NCBI RefSeq assembly: GCF_019802125.1
Contig: NZ_JAHVHT010000003.1
Span: 434,001-498,000 of the forward strand
Origin: Tateyamaria omphalii
GTDB taxonomy: Bacteria > Pseudomonadota > Alphaproteobacteria > Rhodobacterales > Rhodobacteraceae
DNA: 64,000 nucleotides
Reading direction: 5' to 3'
Every line of letters begins with the position of its first letter. Position 1 is the stretch's first letter. The position numbers and the translations under genes were made by a program. Under the pieces are notes generated by a model. It was given only the letters and a program-made list of their open reading frames with translations, was not told where the DNA came from and did no database searches. Of this stretch, positions 44,961 through 54,758 are shown piece after piece.

Positions 44961-45017
44961 GGGAGCTCTGCCCCCGCGCGTGCCGCGCTCCCCCGAAGTA
45001 TTTTTGGCCAGAAGAAG
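44961..45017 (+). repeat. 3'-end hairpin element, copy B (after trmB)
   Basis: Starting seven bases after the trmB stop, GGGAGC (44961-44966) can pair with GCTCCC (44987-44992) around a GC-rich loop, and CCCCGAAGTATTTTTGGCCAGAAGAAG follows (44991-45017). It matches copy C in 26 of 27 positions of this module and copy A more loosely. Confidence 0.7.
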
Positions 45018-45096
45018 AGACAGGCGCGTGCGCGGTCTGGACGGGCTTGTGCGGGCGGGGTAGGTCTGCGCCGATTGAATTGATGCGAGCGCAAAC

Positions 45097-46446
45097 ATGT
45101 CCAGCCACGGTGATCCGATACCCATGACCTCTTCCGCCTGTGGGCCGCTGAGCGGCACGGCGGAGGTGCCCGGCGACAAGTCGATTTCGCATCGCTCGCT
45201 GATCCTGGGTGCCATGGCGGTGGGCGAGACGACCATCACCGGGTTGCTCGAAGGGCAGGATGTGCTGGACACCGGCAAGGCGATGCAGGCCTTTGGTGCC
45301 GAGGTCATCAACCATGGTGGCGGGTCATGGTCGGTGCATGGGGTTGGTGTTGGCGGCTTTGCCGAGCCGGATCAGGTAATTGATTGCGGCAATTCGGGCA
45401 CGGGTGTGCGTTTGCTTATGGGGGCGATGGCAACCTCGCCCATTTCGGTGACCTTTACAGGCGATGCGAGCCTGAACGGGCGGCCCATGGCGCGGGTGAC
45501 CGATCCGCTGGCTCTGTTCGGCTGTCAGGCGGTGGGCCGTTCCGGGGGGCGGTTGCCCATGACGCTTGTGGGCGCGGTTGATCCCGTGCCTGTGCGCTAC
45601 ACCGTGCCGGTGCCGTCGGCGCAGGTGAAGTCCGCCGTGTTGCTGGCCGGGCTGAATGCGCCGGGTGAGACCGTTGTGATCGAGCAGGAGGCGACCCGCG
45701 ATCATACCGAGCGGATGCTGGCAGGCTTTGGGGCCGAGATCAGCACGGACGTGACGGAGGAAGGCCGCGTCATCACGTTGAAGGGGCAGCCAGAGTTGAC
45801 GCGGCAGCATATTGATGTGCCGCGCGATCCGTCCTCGGCCGCCTTTCCGGTTTGCGCGGCGCTGATTGTGCCGGGGTCGGATGTGCTGGTGCCCAATATC
45901 GGGCTGAACCCCACGCGCGCTGGGCTGTTTACCACGCTGCGCGAGATGGGGGCCGACCTGGCCTATGAGAATGAGCGGGAAGAGGGCGGGGAGCCTGTGG
46001 CCGATCTGCGGGCGCGGTTTTCGCCTGATTTGAAGGGTATTGAGGTGCCAGCCGAGCGTGCGGCCAGCATGATCGATGAATACCCGGTGCTGTCGGTCGT
46101 GGCGTCCTTTGCCAGCGGCAAGACCCATATGCCGGGGGTCAAGGAGTTGCGGGTCAAGGAAAGTGACCGGATTGACGCGATGGCCGTTGGCCTGCGTGCG
46201 GCCGGTGTGACGGTTGAGGATGGGCCGGATTGGTGGACTGTCACGGGCTTGGGCCATGGCAACGTGCCGGGCGGTGTGACCTGTGCCAGCCATCTGGATC
46301 ACCGGATTGCGATGTCGTTCCTGGTGATGGGGATGGCGACGCAGAAACCGATGCAGGTGGATGATGGCGGGCCGATTGCGACCTCCTTCCCGATTTTCGA
46401 GCCGTTGATGGCGGGTCTGGGTGCCGACATCCAGCGCGCCGGGTGA
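45097..46446 (+). CDS. aroA: 3-phosphoshikimate 1-carboxyvinyltransferase (EPSP synthase)
   Basis: 449 residues. [15 protein letters not shown] near 20 holds the catalytic Lys, [11 protein letters not shown] near 90 the substrate loop, and the [17 protein letters not shown] region near 325 the catalytic Asp. It joins shikimate-3-phosphate and PEP in the chorismate pathway. An in-frame ATG at 45124 is an alternative start. The stop overlaps the cmk start. Confidence 0.95.
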   Translation: MSSHGDPIPMTSSACGPLSGTAEVPGDKSISHRSLILGAMAVGETTITGLLEGQDVLDTGKAMQAFGAEVINHGGGSWSVHGVGVGGFAEPDQVIDCGNSGTGVRLLMGAMATSPISVTFTGDASLNGRPMARVTDPLALFGCQAVGRSGGRLPMTLVGAVDPVPVRYTVPVPSAQVKSAVLLAGLNAPGETVVIEQEATRDHTERMLAGFGAEISTDVTEEGRVITLKGQPELTRQHIDVPRDPSSAAFPVCAALIVPGSDVLVPNIGLNPTRAGLFTTLREMGADLAYENEREEGGEPVADLRARFSPDLKGIEVPAERAASMIDEYPVLSVVASFASGKTHMPGVKELRVKESDRIDAMAVGLRAAGVTVEDGPDWWTVTGLGHGNVPGGVTCASHLDHRIAMSFLVMGMATQKPMQVDDGGPIATSFPIFEPLMAGLGADIQRAG

Positions 46447-47075
46447 TGACACCGCGCGCGTTCACGGTCGCGATTGATGGGCCTGCAGCTGCGGGCAAGG
46501 GGACGATCGCGCGCGCTGTTGCGGGACATTTCGGCTTTGCCCATCTGGATACTGGGCTTTTGTATCGCGCCGTGGGCGCGCTGACGCTGGACGGGGCTGA
46601 TCCGATCGAGGCGGCGCGGGCGCTGGATCCACGTGCACTCGAAGACGGGCGGTTGCGCACGGCAGAGGTGGCGCAGGCCGCAAGCCGGGTTGCCGTGATC
46701 CCAGAGGTAAGGGCGGCGCTTCTGGACTTTCAGCGCAGTTTTGCCCGGCGTCCCGGGGGTGCCGTGCTGGATGGGCGCGACATCTGCACCGTGATTTATC
46801 CGGGCGCTGAGGCACAGCTTTTTGTCACCGCCAGCGCGGAGGTGCGGGCCGAACGGCGCTGGAAGGAGCTGCGTGACAAAGGCGATGATCGCACGCTGGC
46901 CGAGGTGTTGGCGGATGTACGAGCCCGCGATGCGCGGGACAGTGAGCGCGAGGCGGCACCTTTGCGCCCGGCAGACGGGGCGATGCTGCTCGACACCTCG
47001 AAGATGTCCATTGACGAGGCCGTTGCGGCAGCCATCGCGCATGTTGCCGCGAAGGGCGGTGCCCCACGCGCCTAG
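46446..47075 (+). CDS. cmk: Cytidylate kinase
   Basis: 209 residues. Walker A loop [10 protein letters not shown] lies at 11-20, [11 protein letters not shown] near 38 and the [14 protein letters not shown] block near 100 fit CMP/dCMP kinases. GTG at 46443 directly precedes the ATG used here. In many relatives rpsA follows cmk; here it is 16 kb away. Confidence 0.93.
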   Translation: MTPRAFTVAIDGPAAAGKGTIARAVAGHFGFAHLDTGLLYRAVGALTLDGADPIEAARALDPRALEDGRLRTAEVAQAASRVAVIPEVRAALLDFQRSFARRPGGAVLDGRDICTVIYPGAEAQLFVTASAEVRAERRWKELRDKGDDRTLAEVLADVRARDARDSEREAAPLRPADGAMLLDTSKMSIDEAVAAAIAHVAAKGGAPRA

Positions 47076-47506
47076 GCGTGAAGTGCGTTGTTGAGATCCG
47101 CGGAATCGACAATGACGTAGGACGTGAACGCAACTTTCCATACGCCATTCGGCTGGCGTTTGATCAGCGAAAAAGCCGGGTAGGGGTCCTGCACCAGAAT
47201 ATCGCGGCTGATCAGGCGCGTTTCATGCGTGGCGGCCACTTCGTTCGGTGACCGGAAGCTGGCGGACACACAGTGGCGCGCCATGATCGTCACCTGCTGC
47301 TTCAGAAGATGCGCGTGTACGGCATCGAAGGTGAGGTTCAGATTTTCGCGCGACCCGATGGTGCGTTTTCCGTTTACGGTCTCGATGCCGTATGGAATGA
47401 AAAAGCAATCTGCAAAACTGTCGAAGTCATGCGACAGCAATGCGTCACCTGTTCGTTCCAACAGGGTTTCCGAAATCTCGGACGGCGATGAGTAGGTCTT
47501 GATCAC
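47072..47506 (-). CDS. Small NTF2/SnoaL-like protein
   Basis: About 144 residues with an alpha+beta pattern like NTF2: [24 protein letters not shown], then [21 protein letters not shown] and [21 protein letters not shown]. No catalytic residues can be assigned. The start is uncertain: no in-frame ATG exists and GTG at 47506 is the nearest accepted codon, without a clear ribosome site. It converges on cmk with a 4-base overlap. Confidence 0.55.
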   Translation of the reverse strand: MIKTYSSPSEISETLLERTGDALLSHDFDSFADCFFIPYGIETVNGKRTIGSRENLNLTFDAVHAHLLKQQVTIMARHCVSASFRSPNEVAATHETRLISRDILVQDPYPAFSLIKRQPNGVWKVAFTSYVIVDSADLNNALHA

Positions 47507-47615
47507 GGCAAAGAGGCGTTCGTTATTGATACGAACATCGCCGCATTCTGCCGAAACTTCAATAATTACGATTGCACCCCGGTCGGCGCCCGGACTTTCG
47601 GCGCGGACTTGCCGG

Positions 47616-48413
47616 TCAGGCGGCGTGCGCGCCGTCGGCGAGGCTTTTGACAAACTCCAAGACACTGTCGACGCTGTCGCCTGCGCCAATGCGGCTGACG
47701 ATGGCGGACCCGACGACGGCGCCGTCTGCGACAGATGCAATGGCCTTTGATTTGTCAGGGGTGTTGATGCCAAAGCCGACGATGATCGGCAGATCCGTGG
47801 CTGCCTTGATGCGGGCAACCTCGGGTCCGACGTCGCCCGCTTCGGCTTCGGCCGCGCCGGTGATCCCGGTGATCGACACGTAATATACAAAGCCGGACGT
47901 GTTTTGCAGCACGCGCGGCAGGCGCTTGTCGTCGGTGGTGGGTGTCGCGAGCCGGATAAAGTTGAGCCCTGCCGCTTGCGCGGGGATGCAGAGTTCGCTG
48001 TCTTCCTCGGGCGGCAGGTCAACCACGATCAGCCCGTCGATACCTGCCTCTTGCGCTTGCGCGAGGAAGGTGTCGACGCCGCGCGAATAGATCGGGTTGT
48101 AGTAGCCCATCAGCACGATGGGTGTGGTGTCGTCGGATTGGCGGAAGGCGCGGGCCAGATCGAGAGTGCGGTCCAGGGTCATCCCGGCCTCCAGAGCGCG
48201 TTGTCCGGCCAATTGAATGGTGGGCCCATCGGCCATCGGATCGGTAAAGGGCAAGCCCAGTTCGATGACATCGACCCCGGCCGCTGGCAGACCGCGCACA
48301 ACCTCGAGCGATGTGTCATAATCCGGGTCGCCTGCCATAACATAGGCGACGAATGCCTTGCGGCCTTCGGCCTTGAGTGCCGCGAATTTGGCATCGATCC
48401 GGGTTGTCATCAT
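47616..48413 (-). CDS. trpA: Tryptophan synthase alpha chain
   Basis: 265 residues, TIM barrel. Catalytic E51 (ELGLPFTDP) and D62 (MADGP) match E. coli E49 and D60; the phosphate loop [11 protein letters not shown] is near 215. It cleaves indole-3-glycerol phosphate and passes indole to TrpB. Start at 48413 or, with better spacing from GGGAG, at 48410. Confidence 0.95.
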   Translation of the reverse strand: MMTTRIDAKFAALKAEGRKAFVAYVMAGDPDYDTSLEVVRGLPAAGVDVIELGLPFTDPMADGPTIQLAGQRALEAGMTLDRTLDLARAFRQSDDTTPIVLMGYYNPIYSRGVDTFLAQAQEAGIDGLIVVDLPPEEDSELCIPAQAAGLNFIRLATPTTDDKRLPRVLQNTSGFVYYVSITGITGAAEAEAGDVGPEVARIKAATDLPIIVGFGINTPDKSKAIASVADGAVVGSAIVSRIGAGDSVDSVLEFVKSLADGAHAA

Positions 48414-48471
48414 GCTCTCCCTTTAACGTCCCGCTGTCCCTGCCAAAGCGGTGCGGGAAAGGCAAGCGTCC

Positions 48472-48957
48472 TCAGAACCGGAAATGATAGCGGAGGGTGT
48501 AGGTGTTCATGCCGGGGTTGTCGTCAGCCAGGCTGGCATTCGACTTGTGCGAGATCGCGGCCGAGAGCGCATGGCCGTTGTCGAACTGGTAGCCGACCCC
48601 GAGCAGGGAGCGAATCTCGAACGACGACCCGAGGTCGTTGCCTGCGGTTCCTTCCTCGAAGAAGCCGGGCATGATGCTGTTGTCGATGAACCAGCCGTTC
48701 TGCCATTGCCACCGCGACCAGATACCCCCACCGATGAAACTGTCACCCTCTGCCGACAGAGCGACATTTACGCCCCATGCGACCGACAACACCCGCTTTT
48801 CGATAAAAGGTGTGTGCCGGTATTCGAGGTCCAGTGCGAGGCTGTCCTGGCCCTGATCTCCGAAATCTGTCGTGCCAAGCCCCAGTGTCCATTCCTGGGC
48901 GGAAGCGCTTGTCGCGCCAACAAACAGAATGAAAAAAGCAAAACAAATACGCAGCAT
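48472..48957 (-). CDS. PagL-like lipid A 3-O-deacylase / acyloxyacyl hydrolase
   Basis: 161 residues. A signal peptide (MLRICFAFFILFVGATSASA) is followed by beta strands typical of an eight-stranded outer membrane barrel ending in aromatic F. SHKSNAS near residue 139 fits the PagL H-x-S-N active site. PagL removes an acyl chain from lipid A. Start at 48957; a longer frame to 48996 is less likely. Confidence 0.78.
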   Translation of the reverse strand: MLRICFAFFILFVGATSASAQEWTLGLGTTDFGDQGQDSLALDLEYRHTPFIEKRVLSVAWGVNVALSAEGDSFIGGGIWSRWQWQNGWFIDNSIMPGFFEEGTAGNDLGSSFEIRSLLGVGYQFDNGHALSAAISHKSNASLADDNPGMNTYTLRYHFRF

Positions 48958-49145
48958 CGCGAAAGTCCAAGTCTCAATCAATAGATCGTGGCGCATATGG
49001 CACCGAATGCCGACAATATGTGGTACGCCACAGGGCTGTCACTCCTTTTGGACGGGCCCGGTTGAAATTTTCCCGACATGTCACCGCCTTGCACCTGTTG
49101 ACCGTCCTGCTAGAAGCGGCTCAACCGCACAAAAGGATGACTCCG

Positions 49146-50240
49146 ATGGGTTTCAAGATGGGTATCGTCGGCCTGCCGAATGTTGGTAAGTCGACCCTGT
49201 TCAACGCATTGACCAAGACGGCTGCCGCGCAGGCTGCCAACTTTCCTTTTTGCACCATCGAACCCAATGTGGGCGAGGTGGCCGTGCCCGATGCACGCCT
49301 GGACAAGTTGGCCGCGATTGCAGCGTCCAAGCAGATCATTCCGACCCGCATGACATTTGTCGACATTGCGGGCCTCGTCAAAGGGGCGTCGAAGGGCGAG
49401 GGGCTGGGCAACCAGTTTCTGGCCAACATTCGCGAGGTCGACGCCATCGCCCATGTGCTGCGCTGTTTCGAGGATGGGGATGTGACCCATGTCGAAGGCC
49501 GGGTGGATCCTGTGGCCGATGCCGAAACCATCGAAACCGAATTGATGCTGGCCGATATCGAGAGCTTGGAAAAACGCCTGCAAAACATCGTGCGCAAGGT
49601 GCGCGGCGGCGACAAGGAGGCGGTGCAGCAGGAACGTCTGATGAAGCAGGCGCTGGAGGTTCTTGAGGACGGCAAACCGGCGCGTGTGGTCGAAATCGAC
49701 GACGAAGACGCCAAAGCCTGGGCCATGCTGCAACTGCTGACCACCAAGCCCGTTCTCTACGTCTGCAATGTGGGCGAAGCGGAAGCTGCTGACGGCAACG
49801 CCCATTCCGCCAAGGTGGCGGAGATGGCGTCCGCGCAGGGCAACAGTCACGTGGTGATTTCGGCCCAGATCGAGGAAGAGATCAGCCAGCTTGAAGATGA
49901 TGAAGCCCAGATGTTCCTTGAGGAGATGGGCCTTTCCGAGGCGGGCCTCGACCGGTTGATCCGCGCTGGCTACGAGCTGCTCCACCTCGAGACATACTTT
50001 ACCGTCGGCCCGAAAGAGGCCCGCGCCTGGACCATCAAATCCGGCACTTCCGCACCCAAGGCGGCCGGCGTGATCCACGGGGACTTCGAAAAGGGGTTCA
50101 TCCGGGCCGAAACCATCGCCTATGACGACTTCGTCGAGCTGGGCGGCGAGGGGCCGGCCAAGGAAGCAGGCAAGATGCGGGCCGAGGGCAAGGCATATGT
50201 CGTCAAGGATGGCGACGTGATGCACTTCCTGCATTCCTGA
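49146..50240 (+). CDS. ychF: Redox-regulated ATPase YchF
   Basis: 364 residues. Walker A is GLPNVGKST (9-17), the Obg-type switch is FVDIAGLVKGAS near 70, and a TGS domain ends the protein (IHGDFEKGFIRAE). YchF/OLA1 binds ATP and ribosomes. The ATG at 49146 gives the conserved MGFKMGIVGL; an in-frame ATG lies three codons before. Confidence 0.95.
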   Translation: MGFKMGIVGLPNVGKSTLFNALTKTAAAQAANFPFCTIEPNVGEVAVPDARLDKLAAIAASKQIIPTRMTFVDIAGLVKGASKGEGLGNQFLANIREVDAIAHVLRCFEDGDVTHVEGRVDPVADAETIETELMLADIESLEKRLQNIVRKVRGGDKEAVQQERLMKQALEVLEDGKPARVVEIDDEDAKAWAMLQLLTTKPVLYVCNVGEAEAADGNAHSAKVAEMASAQGNSHVVISAQIEEEISQLEDDEAQMFLEEMGLSEAGLDRLIRAGYELLHLETYFTVGPKEARAWTIKSGTSAPKAAGVIHGDFEKGFIRAETIAYDDFVELGGEGPAKEAGKMRAEGKAYVVKDGDVMHFLHS

Positions 50241-50285
50241 GCCACCGGGCGACGCGGCGGTGTGCCCCGCGCCCGGCAACGGGTG

Positions 50286-51293
50286 TCAGTGCATACGCAC
50301 AAGGACCTTTCCGGTGTTGCCACCGGTGTAGAGCAGGTTCACCGCGTCCACGGCGTTTTCGAGCCCATCGACCACATGCAGCGGCAGGCGGAGCTCGCCC
50401 GCTTGCATCCACGCACCAAGATCCGCGACGACCTGCGGCATGAGATCCATGTAGTCGAGGATCACGAAACCGCGCATGGTCAGGCGCCGCATGATGATGT
50501 TGCGGAACATGTACGGTCCAGGCGTGGGGGACTTGGTGTTGTATGTGGAGATCAACCCACAGATCACGACCCGGCCATAGTCGCGCATATGCACAAGTGA
50601 TGCATCGAGGATGTCGCCGCCAACATTTTCGAAACAGAGGTCGATGCCATCGGGGCAGGCCGAACCGAGGGCGTCCCGAACATCTTCGGTCTTGTAGTTG
50701 ATGGCCGCATCGATCCCGAACTCTTCGGTGAGCATCTGGCACTTCTCGGCCGATCCGGCGATGCCGACCACACGACACCCCCGCCGCTTGGCCATCTGGC
50801 AGACCATCAGCCCGACCGCGCCTGCCGCACCGCTGACCACGACCGTTTCGTTGTCCTGCAGCTCTCCGACATGATGCAGGCCGACATGGGCGGTGGGCCC
50901 CGCGATGCTCATGACGGCAAAGGCGTGCCCGAGGTCCTTGTCGATTGGAAACGGTGTGAACCGCTCTGCGTCACCGATCACGTAATCCGCCCAGGACGCC
51001 ATGCCCGATGCAAAGCTGCCGACGGGGAAGTCCGCGTTCCGGCTTTCGGTCACCTCCCCGACCACAAAGCCGCGCATCGGATCGCCAAGGCGGACCGGAT
51101 CCATGTAGATGTCCCAATCCGACAACCAGACACGGTTGGTGGCGTCGAGGGACAGGTAGTGGGTTTTTACCCTGAACTCACCCTCCAGAAGATCGGGCAG
51201 CGTATGTTCGCGCAGGGTCAGTGTGGTTTCTGAAATCAAGTCTTTTGGGCGCTCGTTAAAAAACCAAGATGTCGCTGTGTGTTCAGTCATCAT
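50286..51293 (-). CDS. NADP-dependent oxidoreductase (MDR, leukotriene B4 dehydrogenase-like)
   Basis: 335 residues of zinc-free MDR. The cofactor loop is GAAGAVG in VVSGAAGAVGLMVCQM near 150, and CFENVGGDILD near 240 and YNTKSPTPGPYMFRNIIMRRL near 265 match CurA/YncB-type reductases that reduce enone double bonds. ATG at 51293, with another at 51290. It lies downstream of two palindromes (51314-51351). Confidence 0.86.
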   Translation of the reverse strand: MMTEHTATSWFFNERPKDLISETTLTLREHTLPDLLEGEFRVKTHYLSLDATNRVWLSDWDIYMDPVRLGDPMRGFVVGEVTESRNADFPVGSFASGMASWADYVIGDAERFTPFPIDKDLGHAFAVMSIAGPTAHVGLHHVGELQDNETVVVSGAAGAVGLMVCQMAKRRGCRVVGIAGSAEKCQMLTEEFGIDAAINYKTEDVRDALGSACPDGIDLCFENVGGDILDASLVHMRDYGRVVICGLISTYNTKSPTPGPYMFRNIIMRRLTMRGFVILDYMDLMPQVVADLGAWMQAGELRLPLHVVDGLENAVDAVNLLYTGGNTGKVLVRMH

Positions 51294-51313
51294 CTTCTCC
51301 CATTTTGAAATGC

Positions 51314-51351
51314 TGCACCGTATGGTGCAAATTCAATTCATGGTTGAATTT
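51314..51351. promoter_or_regulatory. Two adjacent palindromes upstream of the MDR gene
   Basis: TGCACC-GTAT-GGTGCA (51314-51329) and AAATTCAA-N7-TTGAATTT (51329-51351) share one base. They lie 20-58 bases upstream of the reductase start. The first looks like a TetR-family operator; no regulator gene is adjacent. Confidence 0.45.
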
Positions 51352-51497
51352 TTGATTCCGGCAACGATTTTCTTGCGTGCCGCGTCACATGTTGGTCACG
51401 GCCGATGAATTGGCCTGACTTCTCATCATCGAGGTTCGTTGATAGGCGCCCTGCTTTCTGCTTGCCCTGCCCGGGGGGGAACGATAGACGGGTCAGC

Positions 51498-51587
51498 GGA
51501 GACGTGGCCGAGTGGTCGAAGGCGCTCCCCTGCTAAGGGAGTAGGCGGGAAACCGTCTCGAGGGTTCGAATCCCTTCGTCTCCGCCA
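51498..51587 (+). tRNA. tRNA-Ser (anticodon GCU)
   Basis: 90 bases including encoded CCA. Acceptor GGAGACG pairs with CGTCTCC, the D arm is GTGGCCGAGTGGTCGAAGGC-like, the anticodon stem CTCCC/GGGAG encloses CTGCTAA with GCT as anticodon, a long variable arm (GGCGGGAAACCGTC region) marks a class II tRNA, and the T loop is GTTCGAATC. It reads AGC and AGU codons. Confidence 0.95.
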
Positions 51588-51737
51588 CTTTTTCCGGCAA
51601 CAGCTTTCAGAATGGATGGAAACTGCACCAGGCGCTGCGGCCGTTCGATTGATCTCGCAAGGCTTGGAGCGCGCGGTTGCAAGGATTTGTCGGAACACCG
51701 GCCAAAGCCAGCTGGCCGGTGTTCGGGTGCGCTGTCC

Positions 51738-54700
51738 TTACTGCAGTTGCGCGCTGTCGCTCTGGATCTTGAGTTTCCAGTCTTCGATCAAGGTGCCCTT
51801 GGTCTTTAGACGGCTCGCGAGATAGTAGAGCCGTTGCGTCGCGGGGCCCGTAGGCGCCGTTTCGAAGCGCTGCTTGAGATAGTAGGGCGGGATCGCCTGC
51901 GAGTAGAGCGTGGCGGAGATCATACCGCCGCTGATATCCACGCCGGATGGCAACGTGATCTTGTAGGTCAACTCGTCCTTGCCAGCCTTGACGCCCGCGT
52001 CATGTTCGGCGCGCCCTTCGGGCATCGTCGCTTTCATGAACGCGGCCGTCACCTCCGAGTCTCCAAACCGCGCCTTGAAGGCTTCCGTGCCGGGCTCCGC
52101 CGCGCCCCACGGCAGCAGCCGGTTGTCCTTGGGGTGGTAGACGCGGTGCACGAAGCTGGAGGTGAACTCCTTCTTCGCATTCTGGGTCAACTCCTCGTAG
52201 ATCTGCACCTGCGTTTCACTGTCGATCAGATCGTAATGCGGTTGGTAGAGCGCTTCCGTCGCACCGTCGGGGACGAAGTCGAGGAATTCGGTCTTCAGCG
52301 GCTTCCCATCCGGGCCGATGATGACCCCCGCGCCATTCGTACAGCCGGAACACCAGACCTGCTTGCCATTCGCATCCGTCAGCTTCACCTCAAGGAACGC
52401 GCGGCGGAAGCCGACGCCCGACGGCAGGCGGTGCCCTGTCTTGTTGTCAACACTGACGACCGCTTCCAGTACGCCACCCGTGGCCGACAGGCTTTCGATG
52501 GCCACATCCGCCGTTTCATCCCGGGCCTGCAGGGCCATCGTCTCCAATGACAGGGCTGCACCGTTGGTCGCGTAGGTCATCGGGTCCTTGGGCCCCAGTC
52601 CCATCTCTTCGTCGAATTGCGACAGCATCTCGACCATGAAGGCGTTCAGGCCCACGAAATTGTGCCGCTTGTAGTCGTCGCGGAAGGGCACATCCAACTC
52701 GTCATGTGGCAGCGCGTTGGGCACTTCGGGCAGGTTCGTGTCCTGAATGGTCGCGATCTGCGTGGTCAGGCTTTCGATCTTGATCCTGCCATCCATGGTC
52801 TCGAAATTGCTTTTCATGTGGCAGTCCTGACAGGACTGGGCCGTGCCTGCGTCCGCGAACTGGCTGTTCTGCCATTCGAGGAAGGTGGCCTGCTCGACCG
52901 AGTGCTGGAATTGCACAAGCGGCTCACGATAGGTCACGCCGAACTCGTCCTTGAGGAATTCGACAGCGTTCTGTGCCGATTGGTTCAGGATCGCCTGTTC
53001 CTCGACCGTGAATCCGGGCAGGGGCTTGTCTGTCGCGGCGTCGACATTGGGCAGGTTGATGGTGTGGCACGCGCCGCACATCTCGCTTTCCGTGATGTAG
53101 TCGTCATGCAGCGGCGTGATGCCCATGGCGTTCTGCATCGGCTTCTGGCGCACGTCCTGGAACGGGCCGATCAGCTCGTTGGCCGGGTTCGTGCGGAACA
53201 CGCCCGTGGTGCCGTTCATCAGATAGGTGTCGAGCGTGTTGTAGTCCGGCTGCCCTTCCGCGCGTTCCGGCGGCGCGATGTGGTGGCATACGGCACAGGA
53301 GATCCCCTCGCGGGCGAGGTTGCCGTATTCATGGTAGTCGTAGGTGCCGTCGGCGATCTGCTGTTCCTTTTCAGCCGTGGTCAGCGGATCATGCAGCAGG
53401 GTGTAGGCCACCTTGAAGGTGTTGCCGTCCAGACCGCTGTCCGGGTTGTTGTGTGCGTCGATCTCAAGCTGGCGTTGACCCATCGCACCGTGGCAGGACA
53501 GGCACGTGGTGCCGAGGTTTTCGGACAGATCACCTACGCCCGCCTCTTCCAGCAGGGCAAATTCGGATTCGAGTTGCGCATAGAAAATCGGGTCACGCCC
53601 GGCCAGCCCCATCGGTGACCAGCGCCATTCGCCGTATTCGGAGATGTTGAACCCGTCGCCATAGGCGGGGCCGTCCTTGATGAACATGGTCACCCCGGAA
53701 GGCGCACCGCCCAGGCCACCGTGGCAGCCCACGCAATTGTCCGAGGTCAGGAAATGCTGGGTGTCGTTGGGCCGCGCAGGCACGTGATCCAGCCATTCGC
53801 TGGGCAGCGTTTGCAGATTGGCGCGCGTGATGTCGACACCGCCCGTACCCGGGAACATATCGGTAAATGCCTTGTTCTGGTCGACCGGTGACGCCTTGGC
53901 CGCGGCCACATGTGCGGCGCGCATGGCGGCAGGGTCGTGGGGGTCGTTCACGTAGGACTTGATCATCTCCTCGAGGCTCGCACCAAAGGCGGGCTTTTGC
54001 GCCATGGGCAGGTCGCGCCAGCTGGCGTCCACGCGGTAAATCACCGGTTCACCCGGATACCCTTCGATGTTCTCGAGCGCGGAAAAGATCAGCTCTTCGG
54101 CGGCAGAGGCGTGACAGCGCATGCACATCCCGTCGCCACCCGCACCCAGCGGCGGGCTGAAGGGCGCCTCGAATGTGTCGATGACCGGTTTGCGCGCCTT
54201 CATATCCTCTGTGTTCGCAAAATAGACCGATGCGAAGAACCACCCGCCGTGGGACAGGGCGCTGTCCTTGACCATAACCGTCCAGTTCAGGCCACCTTCG
54301 TTGTAGGCATAATGTTCCATCTCCCGCGCGACCCTTTCCGGGTCGTTCGGGTGTTCTTTCAGCAGGCTTGCATAATGCTCGTTGTATCGGGCCGACGGCG
54401 GGTTCACCATTTCCTTGACAACGATGGCCCCGTCCTCGATCGCGCCTTCGCGGCCGCCCTCCAGCCAGGTCATGATCTCGGGCGAGTAGTACATGCGGAC
54501 AGCCGGGTGGATGCCGAAACTCATATTGAAGACAAACGGGCCCGTGTCGCGCCAGCTTTTGTCGCGTTTCCAGTCCAGCGCCACATACTCGCGTTTCGCG
54601 ATCCACGGAAACAGCACGTTTTCATAGTCGATCAGGGGCAAGGTGCTTGGCAACGGAAGCTCAGCACTCTGGCCCGCTTGCGGCGGCTCTTCGGCCGAGG

Positions 54701-54758
54701 TGATGTGCGACATTGAAAACAGGGCGAGAAGAACGGGGACGAGAAAACGAGCGCGCAT
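51738..54758 (-). CDS. Six-haem cytochrome c with an N-terminal P460-like domain
   Basis: 1006 residues with a signal peptide (cleavage near TSAEE, residue 22), so periplasmic. Residues about 45-240 resemble cytochrome P460-type proteins: RMYYSPEIMTWL, GAIVVKEM, WTVMVKDS-x-SHGGWFF, ending at the first haem site CMRCH (C212). Five more CxxCH sites start at C342, C419, C488, C561 and C643. The last 300 residues are haem-free and hold NKTGHRLPSG near 725. An oxidoreductase of an N, S or other small substrate is possible; none is shown. GGAG precedes the ATG at 54758. Confidence 0.75.
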   Translation of the reverse strand: MRARFLVPVLLALFSMSHITSAEEPPQAGQSAELPLPSTLPLIDYENVLFPWIAKREYVALDWKRDKSWRDTGPFVFNMSFGIHPAVRMYYSPEIMTWLEGGREGAIEDGAIVVKEMVNPPSARYNEHYASLLKEHPNDPERVAREMEHYAYNEGGLNWTVMVKDSALSHGGWFFASVYFANTEDMKARKPVIDTFEAPFSPPLGAGGDGMCMRCHASAAEELIFSALENIEGYPGEPVIYRVDASWRDLPMAQKPAFGASLEEMIKSYVNDPHDPAAMRAAHVAAAKASPVDQNKAFTDMFPGTGGVDITRANLQTLPSEWLDHVPARPNDTQHFLTSDNCVGCHGGLGGAPSGVTMFIKDGPAYGDGFNISEYGEWRWSPMGLAGRDPIFYAQLESEFALLEEAGVGDLSENLGTTCLSCHGAMGQRQLEIDAHNNPDSGLDGNTFKVAYTLLHDPLTTAEKEQQIADGTYDYHEYGNLAREGISCAVCHHIAPPERAEGQPDYNTLDTYLMNGTTGVFRTNPANELIGPFQDVRQKPMQNAMGITPLHDDYITESEMCGACHTINLPNVDAATDKPLPGFTVEEQAILNQSAQNAVEFLKDEFGVTYREPLVQFQHSVEQATFLEWQNSQFADAGTAQSCQDCHMKSNFETMDGRIKIESLTTQIATIQDTNLPEVPNALPHDELDVPFRDDYKRHNFVGLNAFMVEMLSQFDEEMGLGPKDPMTYATNGAALSLETMALQARDETADVAIESLSATGGVLEAVVSVDNKTGHRLPSGVGFRRAFLEVKLTDANGKQVWCSGCTNGAGVIIGPDGKPLKTEFLDFVPDGATEALYQPHYDLIDSETQVQIYEELTQNAKKEFTSSFVHRVYHPKDNRLLPWGAAEPGTEAFKARFGDSEVTAAFMKATMPEGRAEHDAGVKAGKDELTYKITLPSGVDISGGMISATLYSQAIPPYYLKQRFETAPTGPATQRLYYLASRLKTKGTLIEDWKLKIQSDSAQLQ

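Noticed and set aside
52340-52370. CSGC in the cytochrome as a seventh haem site
   Set aside because: The His after the second Cys is missing (CSGCT), so no c-type haem is expected there.
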